Assembly (NCBI GenBank): GCA_017744935.1
Contig: JAGIAI010000025.1
Span: 1 to 64,000 of the forward strand
Source of the DNA: Variovorax sp.
Lineage (GTDB): Bacteria; Pseudomonadota; Gammaproteobacteria; Burkholderiales; Burkholderiaceae_C
Direction: 5' to 3'
Length of the DNA: 64,000 nt
Shown: positions 36,593-45,369 of the stretch, one piece after another
How the letters are laid out: each line of letters opens with the position of its first letter
How positions within the stretch are numbered: position 1 is the first letter of the stretch
Notes under the pieces: model-generated
The model's input: the letters and a program-made list of their open reading frames with translations, nothing else
The model's database searches: none
What the model was told of the DNA's origin: nothing
Position numbers and translations under genes: made by a program

Positions 36593-36963
36593 CGCGAGCC
36601 GCCTTCCAGGATCGCCATGCGCTCTTCCAGCGCCTCGACCACGCGAGCAAGCTGCTGGATGGCATGCAGTGCATCCACGAGCATGGCGAGCGTGTCCACG
36701 GTCTTGTAACGCCCCGCGTCGCTCACCCACTCCGCATCGATCGTCTCGATCTCCTGGGCGATCACGCCGATCGTGTGCAGGTGCCCGTCGTCCACCTTGA
36801 TCGTCGCCGGGTGGTCCTCCGGATCGCCCTCCTGCGACTGCCACGCGAGCTCCGGCCGGAAGCGGAACTGCCGGAACCGAAGGCGCATGATCTTGGCGAG
36901 CGAATCATCCGTGCTGTCCGCGATCTCCATCTTCAGGCGCTCATCCGATGCGTTCGTCGGCAC
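36589..36963 (-). CDS. Peptidase S74-type intramolecular chaperone domain
   Basis: This 124-residue segment has the chaperone signature beginning 'SDERLKMEIADSTDDSL', followed by 'FRFRPELAWQ', 'IGVIAQEIETIDAEWV' and a C-terminal coiled coil ('VVEALEERMAILEGG'). Such domains trimerise tail fibres and then cleave themselves off. Here it is in a different frame from the fibre that should precede it; the join is at about 36960. It could be translated separately from the GTG at 36963, but a frameshift is more likely. Confidence 0.78.
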   Translation of the reverse strand: MPTNASDERLKMEIADSTDDSLAKIMRLRFRQFRFRPELAWQSQEGDPEDHPATIKVDDGHLHTIGVIAQEIETIDAEWVSDAGRYKTVDTLAMLVDALHAIQQLARVVEALEERMAILEGGSR

Positions 36964-38227
36964 CAGATATCACCATAGCCCGCCAGGCCGCACAGCAGTT
37001 GCAGCACGCCGTTGTTGCGGATGTTGCGCGTCGCGGTGTCTCCGTTGTTGAGCCAGTACTCGCCCTGCCTGCCCATGAAGCGGTCGGCATTGTCGGCGTT
37101 GCTTGCCCGGCCCGCGCTGTTCGAGTAATTCGCGCTGTTGGCGTAGCTCACATTGAGGTTCCCCGGCTGCACAAGGAACTGGAATTGCCCGTCCCCGGCC
37201 GTGGCCCACAGGTACGGCGGGTTGTAGTTCAGGTTGTTGTAGGTCCAGCCACCGATGCCATTGACCATGTAGGCATTGCTCGCGGAGGCCGCATAGTCCG
37301 CGCTGGCGCTGCTGTCAGCGCGCCCCGAGGTGGCCGAGCGCGTCGCGTTGCCGGCGTTCGTCGCCACGGCCGCGCGCCCGCTCACATCGATAGGCCAAGC
37401 ATCGCCGAAGGCATCGCCCTCCACCGACACCAGCAGCCGCATCAGCGTGGCGCTCCAGCCGATGCTGACCGGCTCCAATCCTTGCCCAGGACCCACACCC
37501 TGGCGCACGGGCGTGAAGCCCAGCAGCGCATCGACGCTGCGCAGTGCGCAGGCCTCACCCGTGGCGTCGAGCGCGATGGCATGGTTCGCGAGAGCGGCAC
37601 CATCCCCCGGCCCCCCCGGCACCGGAAGCCCGAGTTGCCTGAGCGTCGTGGGCCACCCGCTGCCCGTGATGACCCAGTCCGCGAAGGTCCCGCTGCCCTG
37701 CGCCATCCCTTCGCCCACGACGAGGTCCATCGCGCCCGTCGCCGCGTCATAGCGGCCCACCACCGCGTTCATGCCCACACCGGCCGGATCGCTCGCGAGC
37801 GCGATGTGCACGAACTGGCCCGGCGCCCACAGCCGCCCGGGGTCCGTGATGAGCGTGCGCGTGCCTTCGCCGACCGTGAGCGAGGTGGTGCTCGTCCCAG
37901 GTGCTGCCGGCGCTGCAGCAGCAGCCCGCGCCGCTTCCTCGGCCGCCAGGCGAGACACCTCCGACGCCTGCGCCGACGCGCTCGCATTGGATGCACTGCC
38001 GACCGCCGCCAGCGCATCGGCATGCGTCTCGTCCCCGCGCTCGTTCATGTAGCCGCCCAGCGCGTTCGTCCGTCGATCGTCGCCGGCAGCGCCCCCAGCG
38101 TCGCATCCGCGCGCACCGCGAAGTTCTGCGGGTCGTTGCGTTGCGGCACGGGCGTGGGAATGGGCGGCACCACCGGAGGCGGCACCAGCGCGGCATTTTT
38201 GGGCGTGAAGGCGGGCTTCGCTTTCAT
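36933..38227 (-). pseudogene. Phage tail fibre protein, broken by two frameshifts
   Basis: The native start is ATG 38227 ('MKAKPAFTPKNAALV') with GAGG upstream. The first ~50 residues include 'FAVRADATLGALPATIDG', then the frame shifts at about 38066-38075. Sequence resumes as 'NALGGYMNERGDETHADAL' and continues through an Ala/Ser/Asn-rich shaft ('NSANYSNSAGRASNADNAD') to 'GYGDIW', where it shifts again into the S74 chaperone. Pieces together resemble tail fibres of lambdoid and Mu-like prophages. Confidence 0.75.
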
Positions 38228-38237
38228 GGGGATTGCC

Positions 38238-39119
38238 TCAGGTGAGGCCCTCGATCTCAAGCGTGCAGAAGGAGTGCGTGTAGTGCGCGATGTCCACGCT
38301 GAAGCTCTTGTAGAAGCCGTAGACGATCAGCGCCCCGAAGCGTTCGTCATTGCCGTTCCAGATCAGGGGCGTCGCGCGGTACTTCGCCAGCAGCCGACAG
38401 ACCTCGTCCACCAGGATGTTGTCCACCAGCACGTTCGCGCTCATGCGCTTGGAGAACGCACGCTCCACCACGAAGTAGTCGCCCCAGGCATCCACTTCCT
38501 TGCGCGAGTAGTCGTTGATCGACAGGTGCGGCGAGATCTGCGTCACGCCGAAGATGCGCGACTGCCCGACGATGATCTCGCCCACCGCCACGTCGTTCAC
38601 CGGCTTGGAGATCGTCACCGTCAACTCGCCTTCGAGATACGGGGGCACATTGGCGAAGCTCACGTCCGTGCGCGCGCGGAACTGCGCGAAGAAGTACTCG
38701 AACCAGTCGGTGATGACCTCGCTCGTGCGCATGTCGCGTTCATCGCGCCACACCGTCTCGCCAGCATGGTCCAACGCCACCTCCACGAGCTCGGCATCCA
38801 CGTTCAGGATCGCCACGTCGCTGATGATCCCCGCGCGCAGTTTCACGACGATCGGCGTCGGTCCCTTCGACTGGCTGCCCACCCGCTGGTCGAACATGGC
38901 CCAGGTGTTGGTCGCGCCGATGTCGAGCCAGTACTCGGGGTTCGCGCGCGGGACCACGCCCGTGCCGTCCTGCACCGCCTCCCAGATGCGCCGCTCGTGG
39001 ATGACCTGGTCTCCGACGATGAAGGCCGCCACCATGTCCCACGCGGGCAGCGCCTCGTCCACCACGTTGCTGTAGCTCAGCGTGGCCGGCGTGATGGGCG
39101 TGGGGATGATGACCTTCAT
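38238..39119 (-). CDS. Phage tail-associated protein
   Basis: This 293-residue protein sits between the tape-measure fragment (ATGA overlap) and the tail fibre (10 bases). It begins 'MKVIIPTPITPATLSYSNV' and contains 'AAFIVGDQVIHERRIWEAVQ', resembling the short aromatic-rich modules of phage tail proteins. It is probably a baseplate or tail-tip component; exact role not recognised. Confidence 0.6.
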   Translation of the reverse strand: MKVIIPTPITPATLSYSNVVDEALPAWDMVAAFIVGDQVIHERRIWEAVQDGTGVVPRANPEYWLDIGATNTWAMFDQRVGSQSKGPTPIVVKLRAGIISDVAILNVDAELVEVALDHAGETVWRDERDMRTSEVITDWFEYFFAQFRARTDVSFANVPPYLEGELTVTISKPVNDVAVGEIIVGQSRIFGVTQISPHLSINDYSRKEVDAWGDYFVVERAFSKRMSANVLVDNILVDEVCRLLAKYRATPLIWNGNDERFGALIVYGFYKSFSVDIAHYTHSFCTLEIEGLT

Positions 39120-41041
39120 GCCGAAGTCCTCACGCGTTGCATGCGCGGGAGCCGCGGTTCGGCCCGTTCGGCCTCGTCGACATCCCGCACGCGCAGCGCA
39201 TCGCCGCCCTCGCTCAGGCGATCCAGGAGGTGATAGGTGCGTTGCCCCATGCTGGCGATGGCCGCATCGCCCGTGCGGCCCTCCGTGCTGCCGCGGGCCA
39301 GTTCTTCGAGCAAGGCATCCAGCAATTGGACGATGCGGTCCTCGTGCGAGCGATCCGGAGCCGTGTGGGAAGCGCTCGGCCGGTCCCAGATCCGGGCGTC
39401 ATTGGCGGCATGCCCCCGAATCGCGGCGCCCAACTGCTGCTGGTTCCAGATGCGCGACGCCCCGGTCGCCTCGACCTCCCAGCCGCGCTCGCCGACCAGA
39501 CGCAGCCCGCCCGCGTGCAGGCCACCCGACGCGAAGCCCGGCAATACACCGCCCGCGAGGATCGCCCGCGCGAAGTCCACCAGGTTCGCGTTGATCGCCT
39601 GCAGCTCGATGATCTGCCGTGCGCTCGCATCCGCGATCACCTGCTGGATGCTGGCCTGTTCCTCCGCCTGCTCCAGCACCGCCGCGAGCTTGGCCTCGGT
39701 GAGCGCCCGGTCGCGGAGGTACTCCACGCGCGTGCCGCTCGTGCGCTCGGAGGCTTGCAGGAAGGCGGTCGCCGAGCCGCCCACGCGCTTGGCCGCCTCG
39801 ATGTCGCCGGTGTCCCCGGAGAGAGCCTGCACCACGTTCCGGTCGAGCTGCGCGAGGCCCCGGGCGTATCGCATGGCCGGGTCGATCAGGTTCTGCGTGT
39901 CCGCGCGCAGGCGCTCGATGTCGCCGCGCAGGTTGTTGGCGACCGAGCGCCAGGCATCGGCCGCGGACTGCGCCGTGCGGATGATGTCCACCTGGGCCTG
40001 CGCGGAGGCCTCGGCCGCGTCGGCCACCTCGGCGAACTGGCCCGCGAGGCTCATGAGCTGTCCGAAGAGCTGCGCGCCCGCGTCGGTGGAGGTGTCGAGA
40101 CTCTCGACCAGCGCGCGGAAGGCGTCCTTGCCGGCCGGCACGGCCACGCCGATGCGCTCGAACTCCTCGGCGAGGCGAGATGCTTTCGCGGCGTTCTGTT
40201 CCTCCTCGGAGAAGAACGCATCGAAGCAATCCTGCAGGCCGCTTTGCAACTGCTCGATGCCCCCGGCCCCACGCACCATCATGGCCGAGAGATCCAGAGC
40301 TTGCGCACCCACCGAGCGCATCGCGCCGCGCACGTCGGTGAGCACCTTGTACAGGTCGATCAGTTCGTCGTAGCTGCCGGTGAAGATGTCGATGATCTCG
40401 CCCACGCCCGTGAGCGCACCCGAGGCGGTGTATTCCAGCGCGGTGACCGACTGCCGCACGATCTCGGTGGCCAGGTCCCCGCTCTTGTTGAGGACCTGCG
40501 TGTAGTCGATCGCGGCGACCCCGAACTTCTCCAAGGCGTAGTTGGCTTTCTCGACATCGGCCGAGACGCGCACGAGCGTCTCGAACAGACCCTCGCCGAC
40601 CCTCTGGAATTCGGCGATCGTGGGCACGGCCGCGCGCGCGATCTGGTCGCCGAGGCTTGAGAAGAGCGCCTCCAATTCGGCCTGCGCCTCCTGGCCCGAC
40701 TTGCCCATGAGCGACAACTGGCCGCCGCCGACGATGCCGAACATGCGCATCATGGACGTGTCGCCCAGGTCCGGCAGGATCGACAGCATGCGCGACATCA
40801 TCCCGGGGTCGTCGAGCTTGAGGTTGTGCGCGGCCATCCCCACGGCATCCACCATGCTCACCACCATCGACGTCATGGAGTCGGTCAGCTCCGAGTCGAG
40901 CGCCGTGTACATGGCGCTCGCGCCCTTTTTCTTCGCCCAGGTGACGACATGGCCCACGGCCTGCACACCCTTGGTGATCATGTCGCCGACGGTCTGCGGC
41001 GCGAAGGAGATGCCGCTCGCGATGGTCTCGCCGCCGCTCAC
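39116..41041 (-). CDS. Phage tail tape-measure protein, C-terminal fragment
   Basis: This 641-residue, largely helical protein has Ala- and coiled-coil-rich stretches, a hydrophobic glycine segment ('LTGVGEIIDIF') and a C-terminal 'GFASGGLHAGGLRLVGERGW' typical of tape-measure C-termini. Complete tape measures are usually longer and have an N-terminal region lacking here. The frame opens at 41041, exactly where the restriction-enzyme remnant begins on the other strand, indicating truncation at a recombination junction. Confidence 0.72.
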   Translation of the reverse strand: MSGGETIASGISFAPQTVGDMITKGVQAVGHVVTWAKKKGASAMYTALDSELTDSMTSMVVSMVDAVGMAAHNLKLDDPGMMSRMLSILPDLGDTSMMRMFGIVGGGQLSLMGKSGQEAQAELEALFSSLGDQIARAAVPTIAEFQRVGEGLFETLVRVSADVEKANYALEKFGVAAIDYTQVLNKSGDLATEIVRQSVTALEYTASGALTGVGEIIDIFTGSYDELIDLYKVLTDVRGAMRSVGAQALDLSAMMVRGAGGIEQLQSGLQDCFDAFFSEEEQNAAKASRLAEEFERIGVAVPAGKDAFRALVESLDTSTDAGAQLFGQLMSLAGQFAEVADAAEASAQAQVDIIRTAQSAADAWRSVANNLRGDIERLRADTQNLIDPAMRYARGLAQLDRNVVQALSGDTGDIEAAKRVGGSATAFLQASERTSGTRVEYLRDRALTEAKLAAVLEQAEEQASIQQVIADASARQIIELQAINANLVDFARAILAGGVLPGFASGGLHAGGLRLVGERGWEVEATGASRIWNQQQLGAAIRGHAANDARIWDRPSASHTAPDRSHEDRIVQLLDALLEELARGSTEGRTGDAAIASMGQRTYHLLDRLSEGGDALRVRDVDEAERAEPRLPRMQRVRTSA

Positions 41042-41054
41042 ATGGAAACCTGAA

Positions 41055-41569
41055 GCCCACGGCGACTTCGAAGCCTACGCCGCGATCTCCGAGCGAAACA
41101 AGGCGGTCAAGGACGACCCCAGCATCCCGATTTATGTGGGGAAAGCCGTGCCCAGGGTGCCCGCAAGGGAAAGGTCATGGCGGACCCAACGCGCTCGAAG
41201 GCGTTGTTCAGCCGCCTCGTGGAGCACGCCGAATCGGTGGGCGCGAGCAACACGCTCTCTGTCGACGACTTCTCCTGCCGCTACCTCGTGGTGGACGAGA
41301 TCTGGATTCCCCTCGGTGAATCGCTGATGATCACGAAGTTCTCGCCGCTGTGGAACCTGTTCGTCGAGGGCTTTGGCAATCACGATCCTGGCAAGGGTCG
41401 CTACGAAGGACTGCGCCCCCGGTGGGACGTCATTCATCCCGCACGGGCATGGGCCGAGAAGTGCACGCCAAGACAAGAAAGCGAAGCAGACATCCTGAGC
41501 GACGTCCGCACGCATCTGGCGTCCATCGTCATGCCGCAATCAGCGCATTTCCTCGGGCGCGGGGCCTGA
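41055..41569 (+). pseudogene. Eco29kI-type GIY-YIG restriction endonuclease, truncated and frameshifted
   Basis: The C-terminal two-thirds of an Eco29kI-family nuclease is visible: 'PIYVGKAVP' (the YIG half), then, after a one-base shift near 41156, 'SRLVEHAESVG', 'DFSCRYLVVDEIWIPLGES' and 'EGFGNHDPGKGRY'. The catalytic Arg, Glu and Asn regions are retained, but the N-terminal GIY half is gone and the deleted base (probably in an AAGGG run) splits the rest. No cognate methyltransferase is nearby. A second frame opens at ATG 41177. Confidence 0.82.
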
Positions 41570-41580
41570 ATCCCCAATGA

Positions 41581-41605
41581 AAGCCGCATTTTTGGCTTTA
41601 TTTTC
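41581..41605 (+). terminator. Short hairpin terminator at island right end
   Basis: AAAGCC / GGCTTT stem with an 8-base loop, followed by ATTTTC, lies 11 bases after the nuclease stop and just before attR. Confidence 0.5.
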
Positions 41606-41612
41606 ACGAAGC

Positions 41613-41626
41613 CCCTACCGGGGGCA
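41613..41626. other. attR-type core repeat
   Basis: CCCCTACCGGGGGC is identical to 29284-29297. It marks the island's right boundary at the hairpin core of the intergenic repeat. Confidence 0.8.
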
Positions 41627-41690
41627 ATACCTGTGGCCCGGCAAAGCCGGTTCCACGGTGTTTCGCGAAGGGGCCTGGCTGCGCCGGCCC
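41613..41690. repeat. Intergenic repeat, copy 3, right half (split by island)
   Basis: From the hairpin core it continues as 'GGCCCGGCAAAGCCGGTTCC' into 'ACGGTGTTTCGCG', the part missing from 29246-29297. Compare copy 1 at 2809-2915. Confidence 0.82.
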
Positions 41691-41726
41691 TATTTGGGTG
41701 GGAGGGGGAACTAGATAATTGCCTTT

Positions 41727-42959
41727 ATGAGATCAAACATCGTCCGCCCCGCCGCAATGTTCTGGGGCCTCACGGTGTTCATGCCGGTCGGCGTCACCTA
41801 CGTTGCGGCCGTCCTCCTGCTCATCACGTTGTTCGCGGCCGGTGGCTTGCGCGAGCGCGCCATTCGGCTGCGCGGCAATCCGATGTGGTGGCCGGTCGTG
41901 TTCTACGTGGCGTGGACGCTGATCGTGCTGGTCATTGGGCCGCACTATCCACAGACCGGATCGAACCTGGGACACGGACTCCGCATCGCTGCGACGGTGC
42001 TGATGGCGCTTGCGCTCACGGATGAGGAAGCCATCTGGGCGCTGCGCGGCTTCTGGATCATCGGGCTCGTCAACATCGCGATGATCGGGCTCTACTACTC
42101 GGTCGGCTTTCCGATGCTGGAGCCATGGCGGGGCGTGCTGATCCTCGTGGGCAACAAGTCGATCAGCAATGCCCTGCTCTTCACCATCATGGCGGCGACG
42201 GCGGTGGTGTTCGGCCTCAAGTCACTCATGGAGCACCGACCCTGGCGCGTGCTGGCCGCCCTCGCGCTGGTGCTGGCGGTGGCCGCGATCATCACACTGA
42301 CCCTGATCTCGCGCACCTCGCTGCTCGCGCTGCTGATCGCCTCGGCCGCTGCTTGCGTGCACAAGTGGCGCCGGCAGCTCAAGCTTCTCGCGGTGGCGAT
42401 GGTGGTCGGCGGCGCGGTGGTCGCCGTGGGGCTCTGGAATTCGCCGGGCGTGCAGCAGAAGTTCGAGCTCGGCATGCATGAAATCGAAGCCGCGCAGGCC
42501 GGCTCGGTCTCTGAAGGCAGCTGGGTGGTGCGCTACTACATGTACCGCGACACCGCGCGGATGATCATGGACCGCCCGCTTGCCGGCTGGGGCATCGGCG
42601 GATGGACCGAGCAGTGGCATCTGCGCGGGCCGAGGCTGCTCGCGGACTACAACATGCCGCACAACGACTTCCTGTGGATGGGTTCGCAGGCAGGCGTACT
42701 GGGTTCGCTCAGCCTGCTGGCGATCGTGCTCACCGCGGTCTGGATCGCGTGGCGTCGCGACGATGTCGCGGGTCGCTATGCCTTCGTCGCGACGCTGATC
42801 CTGCTGATCGCCACCAGCCTCAATTCCGCGCTTCGCGACGCGCAGATCGGGCTCTCGATCCTGTGGATCACGATGGTTTACCTGCGTCTCGCGCAGGCGC
42901 CAGGTGATTCATGGCGCGGCCTCTTGCCGCAGCGGCTTGCGGCGCGGCTTCAGACCTGA
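41727..42959 (+). CDS. O-antigen ligase family (Wzy_C) membrane protein
   Basis: This 410-residue polytopic inner-membrane protein has about eleven helices. A long periplasmic loop holds the family's conserved 'YNMPHNDFLWMGSQAGVLG' and upstream 'MIMDRPLAGWGIGGW'. Such proteins ligate or polymerise surface polysaccharide (WaaL/Wzy) or glycosylate proteins. No LPS genes are nearby, so the acceptor is open. Before island insertion it lay directly downstream of the sensor kinase. It overlaps the convergent YkuD gene by 10 bases. Confidence 0.85.
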   Translation: MRSNIVRPAAMFWGLTVFMPVGVTYVAAVLLLITLFAAGGLRERAIRLRGNPMWWPVVFYVAWTLIVLVIGPHYPQTGSNLGHGLRIAATVLMALALTDEEAIWALRGFWIIGLVNIAMIGLYYSVGFPMLEPWRGVLILVGNKSISNALLFTIMAATAVVFGLKSLMEHRPWRVLAALALVLAVAAIITLTLISRTSLLALLIASAAACVHKWRRQLKLLAVAMVVGGAVVAVGLWNSPGVQQKFELGMHEIEAAQAGSVSEGSWVVRYYMYRDTARMIMDRPLAGWGIGGWTEQWHLRGPRLLADYNMPHNDFLWMGSQAGVLGSLSLLAIVLTAVWIAWRRDDVAGRYAFVATLILLIATSLNSALRDAQIGLSILWITMVYLRLAQAPGDSWRGLLPQRLAARLQT

Positions 42960-43570
42960 AGACGCGCGAGGTCCTTCACCGCAAGGATCAACGCGCCGCC
43001 CTTGAGCATGTCGACGACGACATCGCGGTCCTTGTACGAGAAGACCAAGCAGCCTTCGCTCAGACCGGCACTGCCGCGCTCGCGGATGTTGCGCGGGTCC
43101 ATGTACCAGTGGCCGTGCACGACGATGAGGCGCTTGTAGGCGTTGCTGTTGCTCGGCGACAGGCCATGCAGGCGCATCGACAACCCGTTCTCCAGCTGCT
43201 CACTCACGTAGATGTCGCCAGTGCGGTAGAGCCCGAGGCTGCTGGCCTCGCTGCCCTCGGTGTTGGAGAACACCTCCGCATAACCGTCGTCCGAAGGTGC
43301 GGCCGAGCCAACGCCATGCGCGACCACGAAGCTCTGGACGATCTCCCGCGAACTGCGCTCGACCACATGGAAGCGCGGCTCGGTTGAACGCTGCGAGAAG
43401 TCGACCACCGCACTGAAGGGATGCTCAGACGGCTGAGCGAGGAGCTGCGCCACGGCAGCATCCAGCAGCGACTCCGGCTCTTCCTGGGCGTGAACCAGTC
43501 TCTGCGCGCAAGCTGCGAGCATCGAAAGCGCGGTGGCGGCCGGCGCGAGGAGCAAGGCGCGGCGTTTCAT
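42950..43570 (-). CDS. Murein L,D-transpeptidase-like (YkuD_2) protein
   Basis: The ATG at 43570 gives 206 residues with a signal peptide ('LLLAPAATALSMLAACAQ', possibly a lipobox 'MLAAC'). The YkuD_2 catalytic region is visible: 'LIVVHGHWYM' and 'GSAGLSEGCLVFS', with the Ser-x-Gly-Cys nucleophile. It likely acts on or binds periplasmic peptidoglycan. The ORF's extra 26 residues upstream read through the promoter palindrome and are excluded. Confidence 0.82.
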   Translation of the reverse strand: MKRRALLLAPAATALSMLAACAQRLVHAQEEPESLLDAAVAQLLAQPSEHPFSAVVDFSQRSTEPRFHVVERSSREIVQSFVVAHGVGSAAPSDDGYAEVFSNTEGSEASSLGLYRTGDIYVSEQLENGLSMRLHGLSPSNSNAYKRLIVVHGHWYMDPRNIRERGSAGLSEGCLVFSYKDRDVVVDMLKGGALILAVKDLARLQV

Positions 43571-43582
43571 CAGCCGCAGGCC

Positions 43583-43600
43583 CCTTCCAGCCCTGGAAGG
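43583..43600. promoter_or_regulatory. Perfect palindrome upstream of the YkuD_2 gene
   Basis: CCTTCCAG and CTGGAAGG are separated by two bases, 13 bases from the start codon. It may be an operator or a leader hairpin; no regulator is assigned. Confidence 0.45.
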
Positions 43601-43655
43601 TACGTTGAATCCACGCCGCCATGCTAGGCAGGCGCGAGGCGCTGTCAATCAGCCA

Positions 43656-44087
43656 TCAGGCCGAGCGTTCGTAGCCTACGAAGGGGCCGAAGAAGACCGT
43701 GTCTTTCGAGATCGCAGCCGCGAGCTCGTCGCGTTGCGGAAGTTCGTCGATGAACTCGGGCCACGACTGCGCAATGTGCTGCACCCAATCGTCGAGTTCG
43801 ATGCGGGAGACAGGGCCTTGCGTCCCCAGGAACTCGAAGCCCTTCGAGGTGAGCTTCATGATCGCGAGCCGGGTGGCGGCGTCGGCGTCTGCCGCGGTCA
43901 CGTAGGCCGAGACATACGCGCCTGCCAGTCCCGACGACAGCTTGTTGCTGCAGCCGCGACCCACCTTGACGTTGACGAGGAACAGGCCCCGCGCAGGCAC
44001 CGCATGTGCGCGGCGCCGGGCCCTGAAGATGCCGAGGAGCGGTATCGCCCGGATGGAGCCTCCACCCGCGGCGTGAAGGAGACCCAT
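43656..44087 (-). CDS. Conserved hypothetical protein
   Basis: This 143-residue protein has no recognised family. The likely core is 'LFLVNVKVGRGCSNKLSSG', 'AIMKLTSKGFEFLGTQG' and an acidic helix with 'DDWVQHIAQSWPEFID'. A GTG at 44000 ('VPARGLFLVNV') may be the true start, since the upstream 29 residues look unstructured. It follows the zinc-finger gene by five bases in the ilvE operon. Confidence 0.6.
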   Translation of the reverse strand: MGLLHAAGGGSIRAIPLLGIFRARRRAHAVPARGLFLVNVKVGRGCSNKLSSGLAGAYVSAYVTAADADAATRLAIMKLTSKGFEFLGTQGPVSRIELDDWVQHIAQSWPEFIDELPQRDELAAAISKDTVFFGPFVGYERSA

Positions 44088-44092
44088 GGACT

Positions 44093-44305
44093 TCAGTGGT
44101 GGCTGCCGGCCACCTCACCCGCCTTGAGGCGGTAGACCGTGCCGCAGTACGGGCACTTCGCTTCGCCGAGGCGTGCGACGTCGAGGTAGACCTTGGGGTG
44201 CGCATTCCAGAGCTGCATGTCCGCCTTCGGGTTCGGGCAGAACACGCCGCCCTGGTCGTTCAGGTCTTTGGCGAGCAGTTCGATGACGGCTTTGGGGGAC
44301 GACAT
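44093..44305 (-). CDS. CHCC-type zinc-finger protein
   Basis: This 70-residue protein has the zf-CHCC pattern: Cys in 'VFCPNPKAD', His in 'WNAHPKVYLDV' and a Cys pair in 'AKCPYCGTVYRL'. Related domains occur in mitochondrial complex I subunit NDUFS6 and in small betaproteobacterial proteins linked to ilvE. It follows ilvE by eight bases. Molecular role unknown; probably binds zinc. Confidence 0.88.
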   Translation of the reverse strand: MSSPKAVIELLAKDLNDQGGVFCPNPKADMQLWNAHPKVYLDVARLGEAKCPYCGTVYRLKAGEVAGSHH

Positions 44306-44313
44306 AGCTTCTC

Positions 44314-45252
44314 TCAGACCTTCGTGAGCCAGTGGGCGTATTTGGGATTGCGTCCGTTCACGATGTCGAAGAACGCATTCTGGATTTTCTCGGTGACCGG
44401 GCCGCGCGAGCCAATGCCGATCTGCACGCGATCGAGCTCACGGATCGGCGTGACTTCAGCCGCAGTGCCGGTGAAGAAGGCCTCGTCGGCGATGTAGACC
44501 TCGTCGCGCGTGATGCGCTTCTGCACGACTTCGACGCCGAGGTCCTTGCAGATGTGCAGGATGGTGTTGCGGGTGATGCCGTTGAGCGCACCAGCCGACA
44601 GGTCGGGCGTGTACACCACGCCGCCCTTGACGACGAAGATGTTCTCGCCTGCGCCTTCGGAGACGAAACCGGCCGAGTCGAGCAGCAGGGCTTCGTCGTA
44701 GCCGTCGTCCACCGCTTCCATGTTGGCGAGGATCGAGTTGCTGTAGTTGCTGACCGCCTTGGCCTGCGTCATCGTGATGTTGACGTGGTGGCGGGTGTAG
44801 CTGGAGGTCTTGACGCGGATGCCCTGCTTGAGGCCTTCCTCGCCGAGGTAGGCGCCCCACGACCATGCGGCGACCATCGAGTGGATGGTGTTGCCCTTGG
44901 GGCTCACGCCGAGCTTTTCGGAGCCGATCCACACCAGCGGGCGCAGGTAGCAGCTTTCGAGGTTGTTGACGCGAACCACCTGCTTTTGCGCCTCGTTGAC
45001 CTGTTCTTGCGAGAACGGGATCTTCATGCGCAGGATCTTGGCGCTGTTGAAGAGGCGCTCGGTGTGCTCCTGCAGGCGGAAGATCGCGGTGCCGTTGACC
45101 GTGTTGTAGGCGCGGACGCCTTCGAAAACGCCGCAGCCATAGTGCAGTGTGTGGGTCAGCACGTGGATCTTGGCGTCGCGCCAGTCCACGAGATCGCCAT
45201 CCATCCAGATCTTGCCGTCACGGTCGTCCAGTGCGGGGGGCAGCGCGCTCAT
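44314..45252 (-). CDS. ilvE: Branched-chain amino acid aminotransferase
   Basis: IlvE is the PLP enzyme interconverting leucine, isoleucine and valine with their keto acids. The 312-residue fold-type IV protein shows 'LHYGCGVFEGVRAY', 'TMTQAKAVSNYSNSILA' (PLP Lys in 'AKAVSNY') and 'SEGAGENIFVV'. The ATG at 45252 fits family N-termini; the longer ORF is antisense to rdgC. It heads an operon with the zinc-finger protein. Confidence 0.95.
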   Translation of the reverse strand: MSALPPALDDRDGKIWMDGDLVDWRDAKIHVLTHTLHYGCGVFEGVRAYNTVNGTAIFRLQEHTERLFNSAKILRMKIPFSQEQVNEAQKQVVRVNNLESCYLRPLVWIGSEKLGVSPKGNTIHSMVAAWSWGAYLGEEGLKQGIRVKTSSYTRHHVNITMTQAKAVSNYSNSILANMEAVDDGYDEALLLDSAGFVSEGAGENIFVVKGGVVYTPDLSAGALNGITRNTILHICKDLGVEVVQKRITRDEVYIADEAFFTGTAAEVTPIRELDRVQIGIGSRGPVTEKIQNAFFDIVNGRNPKYAHWLTKV

Positions 45253-45369
45253 GTTCTTTGTCCTTCGCGGGAGGGGTATGTCGCAAAAGCTGACGATTTT
45301 ACGGCCGAGCCCAATCCCGACGCACCGACAATGCTCGGCTTTGCCAATCAGCCAAGGAAAAGGGTTCCC

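Larger units (their letters stand above)
29284..41626. mobile_element. Decayed 12.3-kb integrative island
   Basis: A 14-base direct repeat bounds the segment, an integrase pseudogene lies just inside the left end, and the two flanks together rebuild one intact intergenic repeat. Contents are a mosaic: cdi genes on the plus strand, phage tail genes on the minus strand, a restriction-enzyme fragment at the right end. At least five frameshifts and several deletion junctions show decay. Self-excision is unlikely because the integrase lacks its tyrosine. Confidence 0.85.

Noticed and set aside
44332-45369. N-terminal extension of the rdgC ORF across ilvE
   Set aside because: The first ~345 residues are antisense ilvE; RdgC homology starts at GTG 45370.
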